59,525 nucleotides of DNA from Chloroflexota bacterium (lineage in GTDB: Bacteria; Chloroflexota; Chloroflexia; Chloroflexales; Roseiflexaceae), in assembly GCA_013388755.1 (NCBI GenBank), contig JACAEQ010000044.1:1-59525 (forward strand). The letters run 5' to 3'. Below are positions 15,021 through 23,478 of this stretch, one piece after another (the first letter of the stretch is position 1; every line of letters begins with the position of its first letter). Below the pieces are notes generated by a model that ran no database searches, had not been told where the DNA came from, and saw nothing but the letters and a program-made list of their open reading frames with translations. A program made the translations under genes and the position numbers.

Positions 15021-16670
15021 CTAGAAATACCGGCTCAGATTCTCGAAGATCTGGCCGATATCGCCGGAATCACCCTTGACCAGAATGGTACGCGAGAACT
15101 CAACGATTCGCTCAAGCGTCGCCGTATCGGCGTCCTCGCCATAGGCAACCGGGAAGATACTGATACCCGACTCGTCAAATGCCTGCTGCAGGCCATCAAA
15201 GGTTATCTGGCTGGCATTGTCGAGTCCATCGGACAACAGGACGATCGCGCGAATACGATCATCTTCGGCGGCAGGCAGATCATCGAGCGCCTGCTTGCTC
15301 AGAATCAATGCATCGTAGAGCGCCGTCTTGCCCTGGGCGCGAAGCCCTGCAATCGTATCATCGAGCGCGATCCGCGACTCGCTCAGTGGCGCCGGCGGCA
15401 CCAGCAACCGCGCATCCGATGAAAATGCGACCAGGCCCACCCGATCCTCCGGAAGAATACGCATCAAGAATGCTCCAAGACCCGCTTTCGTCGCCTCGAT
15501 CTTCTCGCCCTCCATCGAACCCGATACATCAACCACCAGCAGGATATCGGCGCGCTTGCGGTTGAGCGCCCAGGTATTCTTGGCCGCAACAATGACGTCG
15601 GCAGGCGGGACCGGCAGCACACTCTGCACACCCTGTGGCTGTACGCCATAGGCAATGCTGACCGGGTCGGCAAGCGGGACATCAACATTGGCCGGGCGAA
15701 AACCGTAACTCATTGCGAGTTGCTGGCTCTCGACCGTCAACAGGAAATCATAGAACTGCTGCGCGGCCCGGCGTTCCTGCTCCGAAGCACTGGCCATCAC
15801 AATGAACGGGTTATCATGCCAGAAGGTGCCTTCACGCGGATAAATCGCCACCAGCGGGACCGGAGGGTTCTTATTCTTATTGAAGTCAATGAGCGTGATC
15901 TCTTCCATCGGAAATGCCGAGATGTAACTCATCCCGAACTTCCGCATGTTTTCGCTGAAGACGAGGGTATTGTAGCCATAGTGCTTGATACCCCTACCCA
16001 GATCACGGATGAATTGCTGGCTTTCCGGCTTCCGAACATCCTCCACCGTCAACTCGCGCTGCTTACCCACCGCTGCATAAAACTCGGCCAGCAGCGTGGA
16101 AAGCGCGCTGGTACTGATTTCAGGGTCGGTATGGCCCCAGCTAAAGCGCCCCCACTCCGGATGGCTATATGCTCCCCATCCGTCCGGGTTCTCGATCAGG
16201 GCCAGCATGTCGGACCACCCGATGGCCGTGTTCGGCCAGCCGAGCGCTTCAGCCATCGGGCGCCACATCGAGATCACGACCGGTGTCAGCACCAGAGGCT
16301 GGTTCGACACGGCCACATTGGGGTTGCCGCCTTCATACTTCAACACTTCCAGCCAGGTAGAAGCCGATGGTGACCAGACGGTTACCTGGAGCTGGCCATT
16401 CTTGATCTCGGTCCGCGCCGCCCCGCTTGATCTGTTGATGCCTTCCACGAACACCGGGCGTCCGTCAACCTGGATGCGGGAACGATTAAACGCCGCGATC
16501 CGTTCCTTCAACCAGCCTTCCTTCTCAGGGCTATACGCTATTGTGATCCGGACGGCGTTGGCCGGCACCTGGCCAGAATCAGTCGTATCCCCTCCGCCAC
16601 CAGGCAGGCTGCCACACGATGAAAACAGCAGCGCCAGAACGACCAGAAGCACGGGTAATGTACGTTGCAT
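15021..16670 (-). CDS. Lipoprotein: extracellular solute-binding fold fused to von Willebrand A domain (first paralog)
   Basis: The 549-residue product starts with a lipoprotein signal (lipobox LFSSC, Cys19). Residues about 40-340 form a type II periplasmic-binding-like domain (TVWSPSAS, VAIYPREGTFW, YGFRPA). Residues about 375-549 form a von Willebrand A domain with a complete MIDAS metal site: DVSGSM starting at Asp381, then TAL, then SDGLD. Bound outside the membrane, it may pair ligand capture with Mg-dependent protein adhesion. Similar SBP-VWA proteins occur in actinobacteria, cyanobacteria and Chloroflexota next to tellurite/toxic-anion genes. The ligand is unknown. It lies 21 bases after a coiled-coil membrane gene on the same strand, with which it is probably co-transcribed. 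Confidence 0.85.
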   Translation of the reverse strand: MQRTLPVLLVVLALLFSSCGSLPGGGGDTTDSGQVPANAVRITIAYSPEKEGWLKERIAAFNRSRIQVDGRPVFVEGINRSSGAARTEIKNGQLQVTVWSPSASTWLEVLKYEGGNPNVAVSNQPLVLTPVVISMWRPMAEALGWPNTAIGWSDMLALIENPDGWGAYSHPEWGRFSWGHTDPEISTSALSTLLAEFYAAVGKQRELTVEDVRKPESQQFIRDLGRGIKHYGYNTLVFSENMRKFGMSYISAFPMEEITLIDFNKNKNPPVPLVAIYPREGTFWHDNPFIVMASASEQERRAAQQFYDFLLTVESQQLAMSYGFRPANVDVPLADPVSIAYGVQPQGVQSVLPVPPADVIVAAKNTWALNRKRADILLVVDVSGSMEGEKIEATKAGLGAFLMRILPEDRVGLVAFSSDARLLVPPAPLSESRIALDDTIAGLRAQGKTALYDALILSKQALDDLPAAEDDRIRAIVLLSDGLDNASQITFDGLQQAFDESGISIFPVAYGEDADTATLERIVEFSRTILVKGDSGDIGQIFENLSRYF

Positions 16671-16691
16671 AACAGCCTCATGCCAATCGAA

Positions 16692-17459
16692 TCACGCGGC
16701 GCCACTCTGGGTGAGCGCAGTGTCAAGCACTGCCTGAAAGGCATCCATATCAGCCTTGAGATCCGCCAGGCGCCGCGCCACCTGGCTGGTGGCGCTGTCG
16801 GCGCTGGCGGCGTCGGCGGTGCGGAGCCGCACCGTCTCGGCCAGGACATTGTCAAGGCTGGCGCCGATATTCTGGAGCTGCGCATTGATCCGGCCAATGT
16901 ACGTGTCGAGATCACGCACGTTCTCCAACTTTTCGATACGCGAGCGGCGCGTTTCCTGAAGCTGGGCCAGGGTATACTGATCCTGGGTCGTGCGGATCTG
17001 CGCATCAATACCGCTAATATCCTTCTCGATGACGCGCCGGTCAACCGATGCCAGGTAACGCTCGATGATCTGGCCCTTCTCTGCAAGCGTGTACGCCTCT
17101 TCGACCAGTTCGCGCCCCTGGTCGGCAATCGGCAGCAGCAACCGCGACAGCGGCCCACCCGCCTGTGCGGCGCTGCGCGCAATCTCGCGCTGTGTCCGCT
17201 CGATCGCCTCGATCTGCACCCGAAACGTCGGGCTGGTGAGGCGTGGTCGCGGCGTGGGCGGCGGGCGGCGGGCCTGCGCCGCAAGCGCCGGATCACGCGC
17301 CGCAAGCACGACCATCAGGAGATACGCCAGCAATCCGAGCGGCAGGAGCCAGAGCGCCACGGTTAACCCGGCAATCACCGCGACGACGGCGACAACCACG
17401 GCCAGCGGCTGGCGCGCGGCAAGCATCCATGGAGATGGCACGTTCACAGCAGACCTCAT
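16692..17459 (-). CDS. Coiled-coil inner-membrane protein of the SBP-VWA cluster
   Basis: A 255-residue protein with a paired hydrophobic stretch at about residues 18-55 (VVVAVVAVIAGLTVALWLLP, then LLAYLLMVVLAA) followed by a Pro/Arg linker and a long charged helical region (residues about 75-250). QIEAIERTQREIARSA and TTQDQYTLAQLQETRRSRIE show heptad-like spacing. It likely sits in the membrane with the coiled coil in the cytoplasm. It is wedged between two SBP-VWA lipoprotein genes. Cytoplasmic coiled-coil partners are seen with such lipoproteins elsewhere (XpaC/TelA-like sets), but no direct homolog can be asserted. Confidence 0.7.
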   Translation of the reverse strand: MRSAVNVPSPWMLAARQPLAVVVAVVAVIAGLTVALWLLPLGLLAYLLMVVLAARDPALAAQARRPPPTPRPRLTSPTFRVQIEAIERTQREIARSAAQAGGPLSRLLLPIADQGRELVEEAYTLAEKGQIIERYLASVDRRVIEKDISGIDAQIRTTQDQYTLAQLQETRRSRIEKLENVRDLDTYIGRINAQLQNIGASLDNVLAETVRLRTADAASADSATSQVARRLADLKADMDAFQAVLDTALTQSGAA

Positions 17460-17466
17460 GCGTACT

Positions 17467-17584
17467 ACCAGGTAACAGGTGATTGTACACGTTTACAGCA
17501 CCCTGAAGAGCCGTGCAGCGGCGTGGCGAAGGGTGCATGCCGTCGCTTCTGATCGGTGTACGTCTGAATGCAACCGGATATAAC
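17467..17584 (+). repeat. Dispersed repeat, 118 bp (family R2, copy B)
   Basis: Runs ACCAGGTAACAGG to CCGGATATAAC, closely alike to copy A at 13481-13598 in the same orientation. The GCACCCT and AGGGTGC arms within it can pair. It starts 7 bases upstream of the ATG of the coiled-coil gene (minus strand), so this gene's leader runs through the repeat. Confidence 0.7.
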
Positions 17585-17681
17585 TTCTACCAACCAGGCC
17601 TGGATATGGCTCGTGTCAGGTCACAACGGTGCAATGAAAACGCATGACGTTGCTCTTTGCGCGAGCGTATCTGCAGCGGGG

Positions 17682-19352
17682 CTAGAAGAACGTTGCAATA
17701 TCGCGGTAGACGCGCTCGATACTGCCGCGCTCATCGGGCTTGCCGACATAGCTTCGGGCGCCCGATGCTGTGGCGATATCCTTGAGCAACGTGACATCAG
17801 CGTCACCGCCGAAGGCGATCGTAAAGATCTTGATACTGCGGCCCTCCTCATCCTGGCCGACCAGCGACAATAGCTGCTGTGGCGTTTGCTGGCTCCGGTT
17901 GTCGAGGCCATCCGTCAGGGCGACGATCGCACGAATACGTGTCCCCGGCGGTTCAGCCGCGAGGGTCTGGTAGGTCTCGGCGACCGTGTCGAGCAGGCGC
18001 GTTCCGCCACGGGGCGTCAACCCGCCGATCCGATCGAGCGTCTCAGCGCGTTTCGGCCCGATCGGCGAGATTGGCGTGAGCACTGATGCCTCATTGCTGA
18101 AAATCGTCAATCCGAACCCGTCATCGGCCTCGAGCTGTTCGACGAAAATCCGCAGCGCAGCCTTTGCCTGCTCCAGCCGGCTTTCCTCTTCCATGCTACC
18201 CGACACATCCAGCACCACCATCACATCCACCCGCTTCTTGTTCTCCAACCAGAGCGTGCGAATCGCAGCCAGTACATCTGGTCGCGGCACTTCCAGCAAT
18301 GTTTTCGGTTGCTGCGGATCAACGCCATTCTCCGGTACAATCGGCGCCGTCATCGGCACGTTCGGGTCAGCGGGGCGGAAACCATATTGCAGCGCCAGTT
18401 CCTGCTGCGGCTGGTCGAGGAGGTATGCCTGGAACACCTCGGCGGCGGCACGCTGCTCGGCACTCACCCATGACGCATTCAGAATGGCATAGGGGTGGTC
18501 GCTCCAGAAGGTGCCTTCGCGCGGGTAGATCGCCACCACCGGCGTTGACTGGTTCGGGTAGCGCTCGCGATTGCGCGACTCGATCACCAGGTTTTCATAC
18601 AACACCGCCGCCGAAAGATAAGCCGGCCCGCGATTGAACATCTGCTCGCCGAAAAAGCCGGTGCTTTCACCATAGTGGATCACGCCGCTCTGGATCTTCC
18701 GCATGAATTCAGCCGCCGCGGGGGCCTGCACATCAGCGACGGTAAGACCGCGCGTCTTGCCCGTCGCTGCGTACGCCACCGCAATGATGGTTGTAATGCC
18801 GCTATTGGAATAGTCAGGGTGGGTATGGCCGAATTGCACCGGTCCCCATTCCGGCCGGCCAAAATCGGCCCAACTCTTGCCGCTCGCGGAAAGCTCGGCA
18901 ATATCCGTCCAGCCGGGTTGCGTGTCGGGCCAGCCAAGCACACGCGCCATCGGCTCCCACATGGCAATCACCACCGGGCTGAGCACCAGTGGTGGCGCAT
19001 CTTCAGCAACCAGTTGCGCACCATTGTGCGTCTTGCCCCATTCATCATTGGCGACCGGCAATAGAATCTTGCTCGCCGGGCTCCAGACGGTCGGCTGGAT
19101 CGTACCGTCAAGGATCTGGTTCAATGAGTCGGTCGAACCCATCGGCGTGGCCGTTACCCGGATGGTCGCGCCATCGGCTGTCTTCTGGCCCGCGTTGTTG
19201 AAGCGGCTGACGACATCCTCCATCCAGGCGCGCTTCTCACTGCCGTAGACAATGCTGATCTCAACCGTGCTGCCGCCGATACCGCCACCGCTACAGGCAA
19301 CGAGCACCGGGGCAAGCAGCACAATGATCAGCAACAGACGCAGGATACGCAT
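17682..19352 (-). CDS. Lipoprotein: solute-binding fold fused to von Willebrand A domain (second paralog)
   Basis: A 556-residue paralog of the product encoded at 15021-16670 with the same order: lipobox LVAC (Cys20), a binding-protein domain (VWSPASK, VAIYPREGTFW, YGFRPADPNVP), and a C-terminal von Willebrand A domain with DVSGSM and LTDGLD. The shared motif YPREGTFW(S/H)D(H/N)P marks the hinge region. Start 19352 gives a proper lipoprotein signal and has AAGGTG about 11 bases upstream; the 38-residue N-terminal extension is not signal-like. Same strand as the downstream coiled-coil and first lipoprotein genes, with a 222-base gap that contains repeat R2. Function is inferred to be extracytoplasmic ligand-dependent sensing or assembly. 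Confidence 0.85.
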   Translation of the reverse strand: MRILRLLLIIVLLAPVLVACSGGGIGGSTVEISIVYGSEKRAWMEDVVSRFNNAGQKTADGATIRVTATPMGSTDSLNQILDGTIQPTVWSPASKILLPVANDEWGKTHNGAQLVAEDAPPLVLSPVVIAMWEPMARVLGWPDTQPGWTDIAELSASGKSWADFGRPEWGPVQFGHTHPDYSNSGITTIIAVAYAATGKTRGLTVADVQAPAAAEFMRKIQSGVIHYGESTGFFGEQMFNRGPAYLSAAVLYENLVIESRNRERYPNQSTPVVAIYPREGTFWSDHPYAILNASWVSAEQRAAAEVFQAYLLDQPQQELALQYGFRPADPNVPMTAPIVPENGVDPQQPKTLLEVPRPDVLAAIRTLWLENKKRVDVMVVLDVSGSMEEESRLEQAKAALRIFVEQLEADDGFGLTIFSNEASVLTPISPIGPKRAETLDRIGGLTPRGGTRLLDTVAETYQTLAAEPPGTRIRAIVALTDGLDNRSQQTPQQLLSLVGQDEEGRSIKIFTIAFGGDADVTLLKDIATASGARSYVGKPDERGSIERVYRDIATFF

Positions 19353-19707
19353 ACCGACATAACACCTTTCTCGTAAAATACCACGTATGGTCATGAGCCA
19401 TCGGTAAGAAGCAACAGGCCTGTGGCTGCTCACATCGCAAACCTCCTGCCTGAAGCGTACCAGCACCGGCGTACGTTCCTGGAGGGTTTTGAGCGGGCTT
19501 ATGATCTGTAAGCCGGCGGGCTGAAGCCCTCGGCTCCGTGGGGCGAAGCCGGCCCGTGCCGGCTCCTACAGGCCGCGCAGGCGGCCTTTGCCGAACGAAG
19601 CCGAGCCCTTCAGGGCCACGGCGGAGCGTCTACCGGTTGTAATACTGAATGCTCATGAGCCCGCCAGAATACGACGCGCGACAGCGCAACCGCTACGCTT
19701 GAGCATA
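19353..19707. other. Intergenic gap carrying a dispersed repeat
   Basis: This 355-base gap between two paralogous exported-protein genes is mostly repeat (19517-19617) with short flanks. No open frame of quality and no clear terminator T-tract are seen. Confidence 0.5.
19517..19617. repeat. Dispersed repeat with inverted ends (copy 2 of the unit at position 1)
   Basis: GGGCTGAAGCCCTCGGCT is answered by AGCCGAGCCCTTCAGGG at 19599-19615, an imperfect inverted pair. The interior has GAAGCCGGC / GTGCCGGCTC and AGGCCGCGCAGGCGGCCT stems. It shares its end motif and stem plan with 1-88. Confidence 0.6.
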
Positions 19708-20952
19708 CTAGCGATTCACCTGACGCCGCCACAGGTCAAGCAGCGTCGAAACGACCTCGCCCGAAGGGGTCTGTACCTGCTGCGCGATATCGACCCGCGC
19801 ACCAAAATCACGGTATTTATTGAACGGATTTTCAGGATCATTCGACAGAATGGGAACGTTCGGGTCGGCGGGCCGGAAGCCGTACGGTTGAAGCGCCAGC
19901 TCCTGGATCGGACGCGAAAGCAGGAAATCGCGGAATTGCGCCGCCGCGAGACGTTGTTCAGGTGTTACCCAGGATGCCTGCAGCATGGCATACGGGTGGT
20001 CACTAAACATTGTCGCCGGCGGGTAATAGATGCGAATGTCCCCCCAGCGTCCCTGCGCCGCCTGGATGTTCTCCAGCGCCAGGTTTTCATAGACGATGAC
20101 CACATCGTACTTGCTGGGGCCGAACTGCACCATGCTCGTCATGAACGTGCCGGTGCTGTCGCCAAACTCAAGCACCGCCGTCTCAATATCGAGCAACCAG
20201 CGCTGAAATGCCGGATCGAGGATATCGGCGTTTGTGAGGTTGGAGGTTTTGTTGTGGTAGGCGTAGGTCAGCAACATAAGCGCCTGTGCGCCGCTATTCG
20301 AGGTGAGCGGCGACGTATGGCCGAACTTGACGAACCCCCACTCCTGAGCTTTCCGATACTCCGGCGAATCAGGCGCGAACCCGCGCGCCTTCGCCACACC
20401 GACCCAGCCCTCGTTATTGGCCAGTGCATCGTGCAGGTACTGCCAGAAGTTGGCTGGACCATTCGTCCACAGCACCCGCGCGCGCTCTTCCCACGCCACG
20501 ACCACCATTGGCGTCAGCGCCAGCGGGCGCGGTGCGTCGGCGCCGTCTGCAATGATTGACGGGCTACCCGGGTTACGCGTGGCCCAGTCATTCTTCAACA
20601 CCTCAACCCATATACTGCTGGCAGGGCTGATCACCGTCGGCTGGCCGGCACCCTGGAAATCCTGGCGCGCAACCCGTTCCGCAATCTCACGTGACCCGAT
20701 CCCGCGCAGAACGACCTGAATCGGGCGATTGCCGACGCGCGGGCTGGTGGCGGCAAAACGTTGGGCGGCGTCCTCGAGCCACTGGCGCTTTTCGGTGCCA
20801 TACCAGATCGTGATTACCACCGGATCCTGCGCCGGGCCGAGCGGGATCGGGAACGGCGCGTATCCGACCGGGCCGGCAAAGGCGGTTGCCAGCAACGCCA
20901 GCAAACAGATGAGCAAGTACCCGAAGCCAATCACGCGCGGAAGTGGTTGCAT
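19708..20952 (-). CDS. Exported solute-binding-fold protein without von Willebrand domain (third paralog)
   Basis: A 414-residue relative of the binding-protein half of the two lipoproteins downstream (shares ITIWYGTEKRQWLEDAA with their ITIAYSPEKEGWLKE/ISIVYGSEKRAWMED openings, and the C-terminal PYGFRPADPNVP). It has a hydrophobic N terminus (about residues 8-27) ending in AFAG and no lipobox Cys, so it is probably released by signal peptidase I or stays anchored. It ends where the others begin their von Willebrand A domain. It may be the soluble binding partner of the set, or a truncated copy that is still intact as a frame. First gene of the cluster in transcription order. Confidence 0.78.
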   Translation of the reverse strand: MQPLPRVIGFGYLLICLLALLATAFAGPVGYAPFPIPLGPAQDPVVITIWYGTEKRQWLEDAAQRFAATSPRVGNRPIQVVLRGIGSREIAERVARQDFQGAGQPTVISPASSIWVEVLKNDWATRNPGSPSIIADGADAPRPLALTPMVVVAWEERARVLWTNGPANFWQYLHDALANNEGWVGVAKARGFAPDSPEYRKAQEWGFVKFGHTSPLTSNSGAQALMLLTYAYHNKTSNLTNADILDPAFQRWLLDIETAVLEFGDSTGTFMTSMVQFGPSKYDVVIVYENLALENIQAAQGRWGDIRIYYPPATMFSDHPYAMLQASWVTPEQRLAAAQFRDFLLSRPIQELALQPYGFRPADPNVPILSNDPENPFNKYRDFGARVDIAQQVQTPSGEVVSTLLDLWRRQVNR

Positions 20953-21295
20953 ACCTCACCCCTGGCTCTGCGCGAAAGCACGCGAACAGTGTACACGAAC
21001 TTCTTTAAGCCTGTGTGATCGGTTTCGTCACAATTCCAGTGCAACACCTGATATACGGGCCATACCAGAGCAAGGTTGCGTCTGGCGGCAGTTGTCGTAT
21101 GATGGATGGCGGTACGTTCTCGTACGGTGGCCGGTGCAGAGCGCCTGCGCGCGCCATGAGAGGCTTCTCGCACCAAAACGATAGAACCCTGACGGGCATG
21201 TGGCCCGCCAGACCACGTTGCTGGCGCATGAGTGCGCACCTCGCGTGGTCGAGGAGCCATGCCGCGCAATGATACTACGACGAAAGGATCGAAGC
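20953..21295. other. Divergent intergenic region
   Basis: A 343-base gap between the minus-strand binding-protein cluster and a plus-strand oxidoreductase. It contains a candidate plus-strand promoter at 21076-21103. An open frame reaching into the gap from the oxidoreductase is not protein-like. No repeat unit recognised. Confidence 0.45.
21076..21103 (+). promoter_or_regulatory. Candidate sigma70 promoter
   Basis: TTGCGT (21076-21081), 16-base spacer, TATGAT (21098-21103). It would give a leader of nearly 190 bases to the oxidoreductase start at 21296. Sequence likeness only. Confidence 0.35.
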
Positions 21296-22291
21296 ATGGA
21301 CCGTGTTCGCTGGGCCGTTGTCGGAACGAGCGACTTTGCGCTCGACTGGATTGCGCGCGGCGTGACGCTGGGGCGCAATGCCGAGCTGGCCGCGATTGTC
21401 AGCCGCGATGAGGCGCGTGGCGCTGCGGCGGCGCAACGTGCCGGCGCGCCACTGCACTACACCTCGATCGAGGCGATCGATCGCGAGCGGGTTGACGGTG
21501 TCTTTCTGGTGCTGCCGAATCGTCAGCATGCGCCATATGCGATTGAGGCCGCACAACGCGGGTTACACGTCATTGTCGAGAAGCCGATGGCGCCGACGCT
21601 CGCCGAGTGCAGTGCAATGATTGATGCTGCGCGTGCGGCCGGCGTGACGCTGGCGGTGGCGCAATGCATGGAATGGGCCCCGCCCGTGGTCAAGGCGCGC
21701 GAACTGGTGGCCGAGGGTGCAATCGGCATCCCGATCAGCGCGTCGATCAGCGCATCCTGGAACATTCCTCCGGCCGGACGCTGGCGTGAAGATGAGACAA
21801 CCGAAGAAGGTGGGGGACCGCTCCTCGACGCCGGCGTGCATGCCATTGACGCGATCCAGCGCATCCTCGGCCCGGTCGAACGCGTCGCAGCGCTGCTTGA
21901 TACCCGCGTTCACCAGTATGCCGCCGAGGACACCAGCACCACATTGCTGCGCTTCGCATCCGGCGCGCACGGCGTGATGCACGCACACTTCAACTGTAAT
22001 CAGAACGAACTCGACATTATTGGCAGCGAGGGGCGCATTACCAGCACCGCCTGGCTGGGCCGCGAGTTCGCCGGCGACCTCACGCTGCGCAGTGGAACCA
22101 GATTGACCTCGTTTGGCCTGCCGGTGGTGAATGTGTATGTGCCACAGATCGAACACGTGTCCGACTGCATACTCCGCGGTGAGACGCCGATCATCTCCGG
22201 CGAACGCGGCATGGCGAATATGCGCGTGCTCTGGGCGGCGATCCGGTCGGCACGGTCGGGCACACTCGTGCAGGTAGCGGATGTCGCGTAA
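21296..22291 (+). CDS. Gfo/Idh/MocA-family NAD(P)-dependent oxidoreductase
   Basis: A 331-residue two-domain dehydrogenase that oxidises or reduces a sugar or inositol-like compound. The N-terminal Rossmann fold begins VRWAVVGTSDFALDWI. The family motif EKPMAPT carries the catalytic Lys near residue 95, and the C-terminal domain includes GGGPLLDAGVHAID with the conserved Asp and His. ATG 21296 has AAGGA 7-8 bases upstream, whereas longer forms lack one. It is flanked by gaps and appears as a single-gene unit. Substrate unknown. Confidence 0.88.
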   Translation: MDRVRWAVVGTSDFALDWIARGVTLGRNAELAAIVSRDEARGAAAAQRAGAPLHYTSIEAIDRERVDGVFLVLPNRQHAPYAIEAAQRGLHVIVEKPMAPTLAECSAMIDAARAAGVTLAVAQCMEWAPPVVKARELVAEGAIGIPISASISASWNIPPAGRWREDETTEEGGGPLLDAGVHAIDAIQRILGPVERVAALLDTRVHQYAAEDTSTTLLRFASGAHGVMHAHFNCNQNELDIIGSEGRITSTAWLGREFAGDLTLRSGTRLTSFGLPVVNVYVPQIEHVSDCILRGETPIISGERGMANMRVLWAAIRSARSGTLVQVADVA

Positions 22292-22335
22292 CCGGAAGGA
22301 GCGCCATACGCCGGCAATGCGCACTTCACGGTTGG

Positions 22336-23424
22336 TCACAGGCGCTCTGCGACCACAACGAGCGCCCGGTGGCCAAGGATGGTTACCGGGCAGGTTGCCC
22401 GGCGCGTAAAGCGTTCATTGCGACGCAGGCTGTCGCTCAGTGTACGCGAGTCGCCGCTGAGTGTCACCAGCCGCGCGCCGGGGCGCAACACACGCGCCGC
22501 CTCGCGCAGAAAAGCCGGGTAGAGCACGCGGTTCTCCACAGACGATCCGAGCTGCGCACCGAACGGCATGTTGACGGCCAGTGCCGTTACCGACGCCGCA
22601 TCGATCGGGAGGCGGCGCGCATCCCATTCACGAACAGTGATCGGCTTGTAGCGCGGGCCGATATTCGCAAGCGCCGTTGCAACCGCGTCCGGGCTGACAT
22701 CCCCGCCAAGCAACTGGCGGTAGCGTCCCAGGTGCGCCCGTTCGATCAGTACCGTTCCCGCGCCGCACATCGGGTCGAGAAACACATCATCATCGGCAGG
22801 GCCGGTCAGCCAGGCCAGTGCGGCGGCGGCAGCCGGGCGCAGCGATGCCGGCAGGTGTTCATGCTTGTACTCGCGGTGTCGCATCCGCTCATCGCTCAGC
22901 CGCACGGCCAGCAATGCTTCGCCGGGCCACTGCGTCAGCCAGATCTCGACCCCACCGTCTTCCACCAGCCGCCAGCGATGCTCCGGGCGCGCCGCGATAC
23001 CGCGTTCCACGGCGACCTGCGCATCCACGCGGCGATATGGGGTACGCCCGACCTGGCGTGCAATCACACGAAAACGCAGCCGCCCCTCGCCGCCGCGTTG
23101 CGGCGCAACCAGGCGCACGAGGCGGAGGGCCTGCTCAATTCCAGGCGCCGTCGTCGCCAGTTGCCCAAGCTGGCGCAGCGCTGCAAACCCTGGCGCAAGC
23201 TCGCGCGTCTCCGCCACGACAATAAAGATATCCTCAACGGTGCGCAACGCCAGCAGATCGCGCGGGTCACCGGCATAGCCAAAGCGCACCATGCCATTTT
23301 TGTCGGCCACCGAGTGTGTGCCGAGCACGGCGCCGCCCTTCAGCCGTGCAGTGATTTCTGTGCCCGCAATGGCTTCGAAGCCAGGCTGGGTCTGAGCAAT
23401 ATAGATGGTTCGATATCCAGGCAT
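22336..23424 (-). CDS. THUMP-domain RNA methyltransferase (Trm14/RlmL-like)
   Basis: A 362-residue RNA methyltransferase. The N-terminal part (residues about 10-150) fits the THUMP RNA-binding fold, and the C-terminal part (about 170-362) is a class I methyltransferase with LDPMCGAGTVLIERAH (motif I, the form seen in RNA guanine-N2 methyltransferases) and the catalytic NMPFG, a variant of the N/D-PP-Y/F tetrad. It probably makes N2-methylguanosine in a tRNA or rRNA. Start 23424 has GGAG with a 5-base gap to the ATG; an upstream ATG 42 bases earlier is weaker. It follows the MFS gene on the same strand after 54 bases. Confidence 0.85.
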   Translation of the reverse strand: MPGYRTIYIAQTQPGFEAIAGTEITARLKGGAVLGTHSVADKNGMVRFGYAGDPRDLLALRTVEDIFIVVAETRELAPGFAALRQLGQLATTAPGIEQALRLVRLVAPQRGGEGRLRFRVIARQVGRTPYRRVDAQVAVERGIAARPEHRWRLVEDGGVEIWLTQWPGEALLAVRLSDERMRHREYKHEHLPASLRPAAAAALAWLTGPADDDVFLDPMCGAGTVLIERAHLGRYRQLLGGDVSPDAVATALANIGPRYKPITVREWDARRLPIDAASVTALAVNMPFGAQLGSSVENRVLYPAFLREAARVLRPGARLVTLSGDSRTLSDSLRRNERFTRRATCPVTILGHRALVVVAERL

Positions 23425-23478
23425 ACTCACTCCGCCGGCGTGGGCATTCGGTAGACCGGGTTTCATTGTTAATCTTCA

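Noticed and set aside
15021-20952. Ordinary ABC uptake system
   Set aside because: No permease or ATPase gene is adjacent, and two of the binding proteins carry a von Willebrand A domain.
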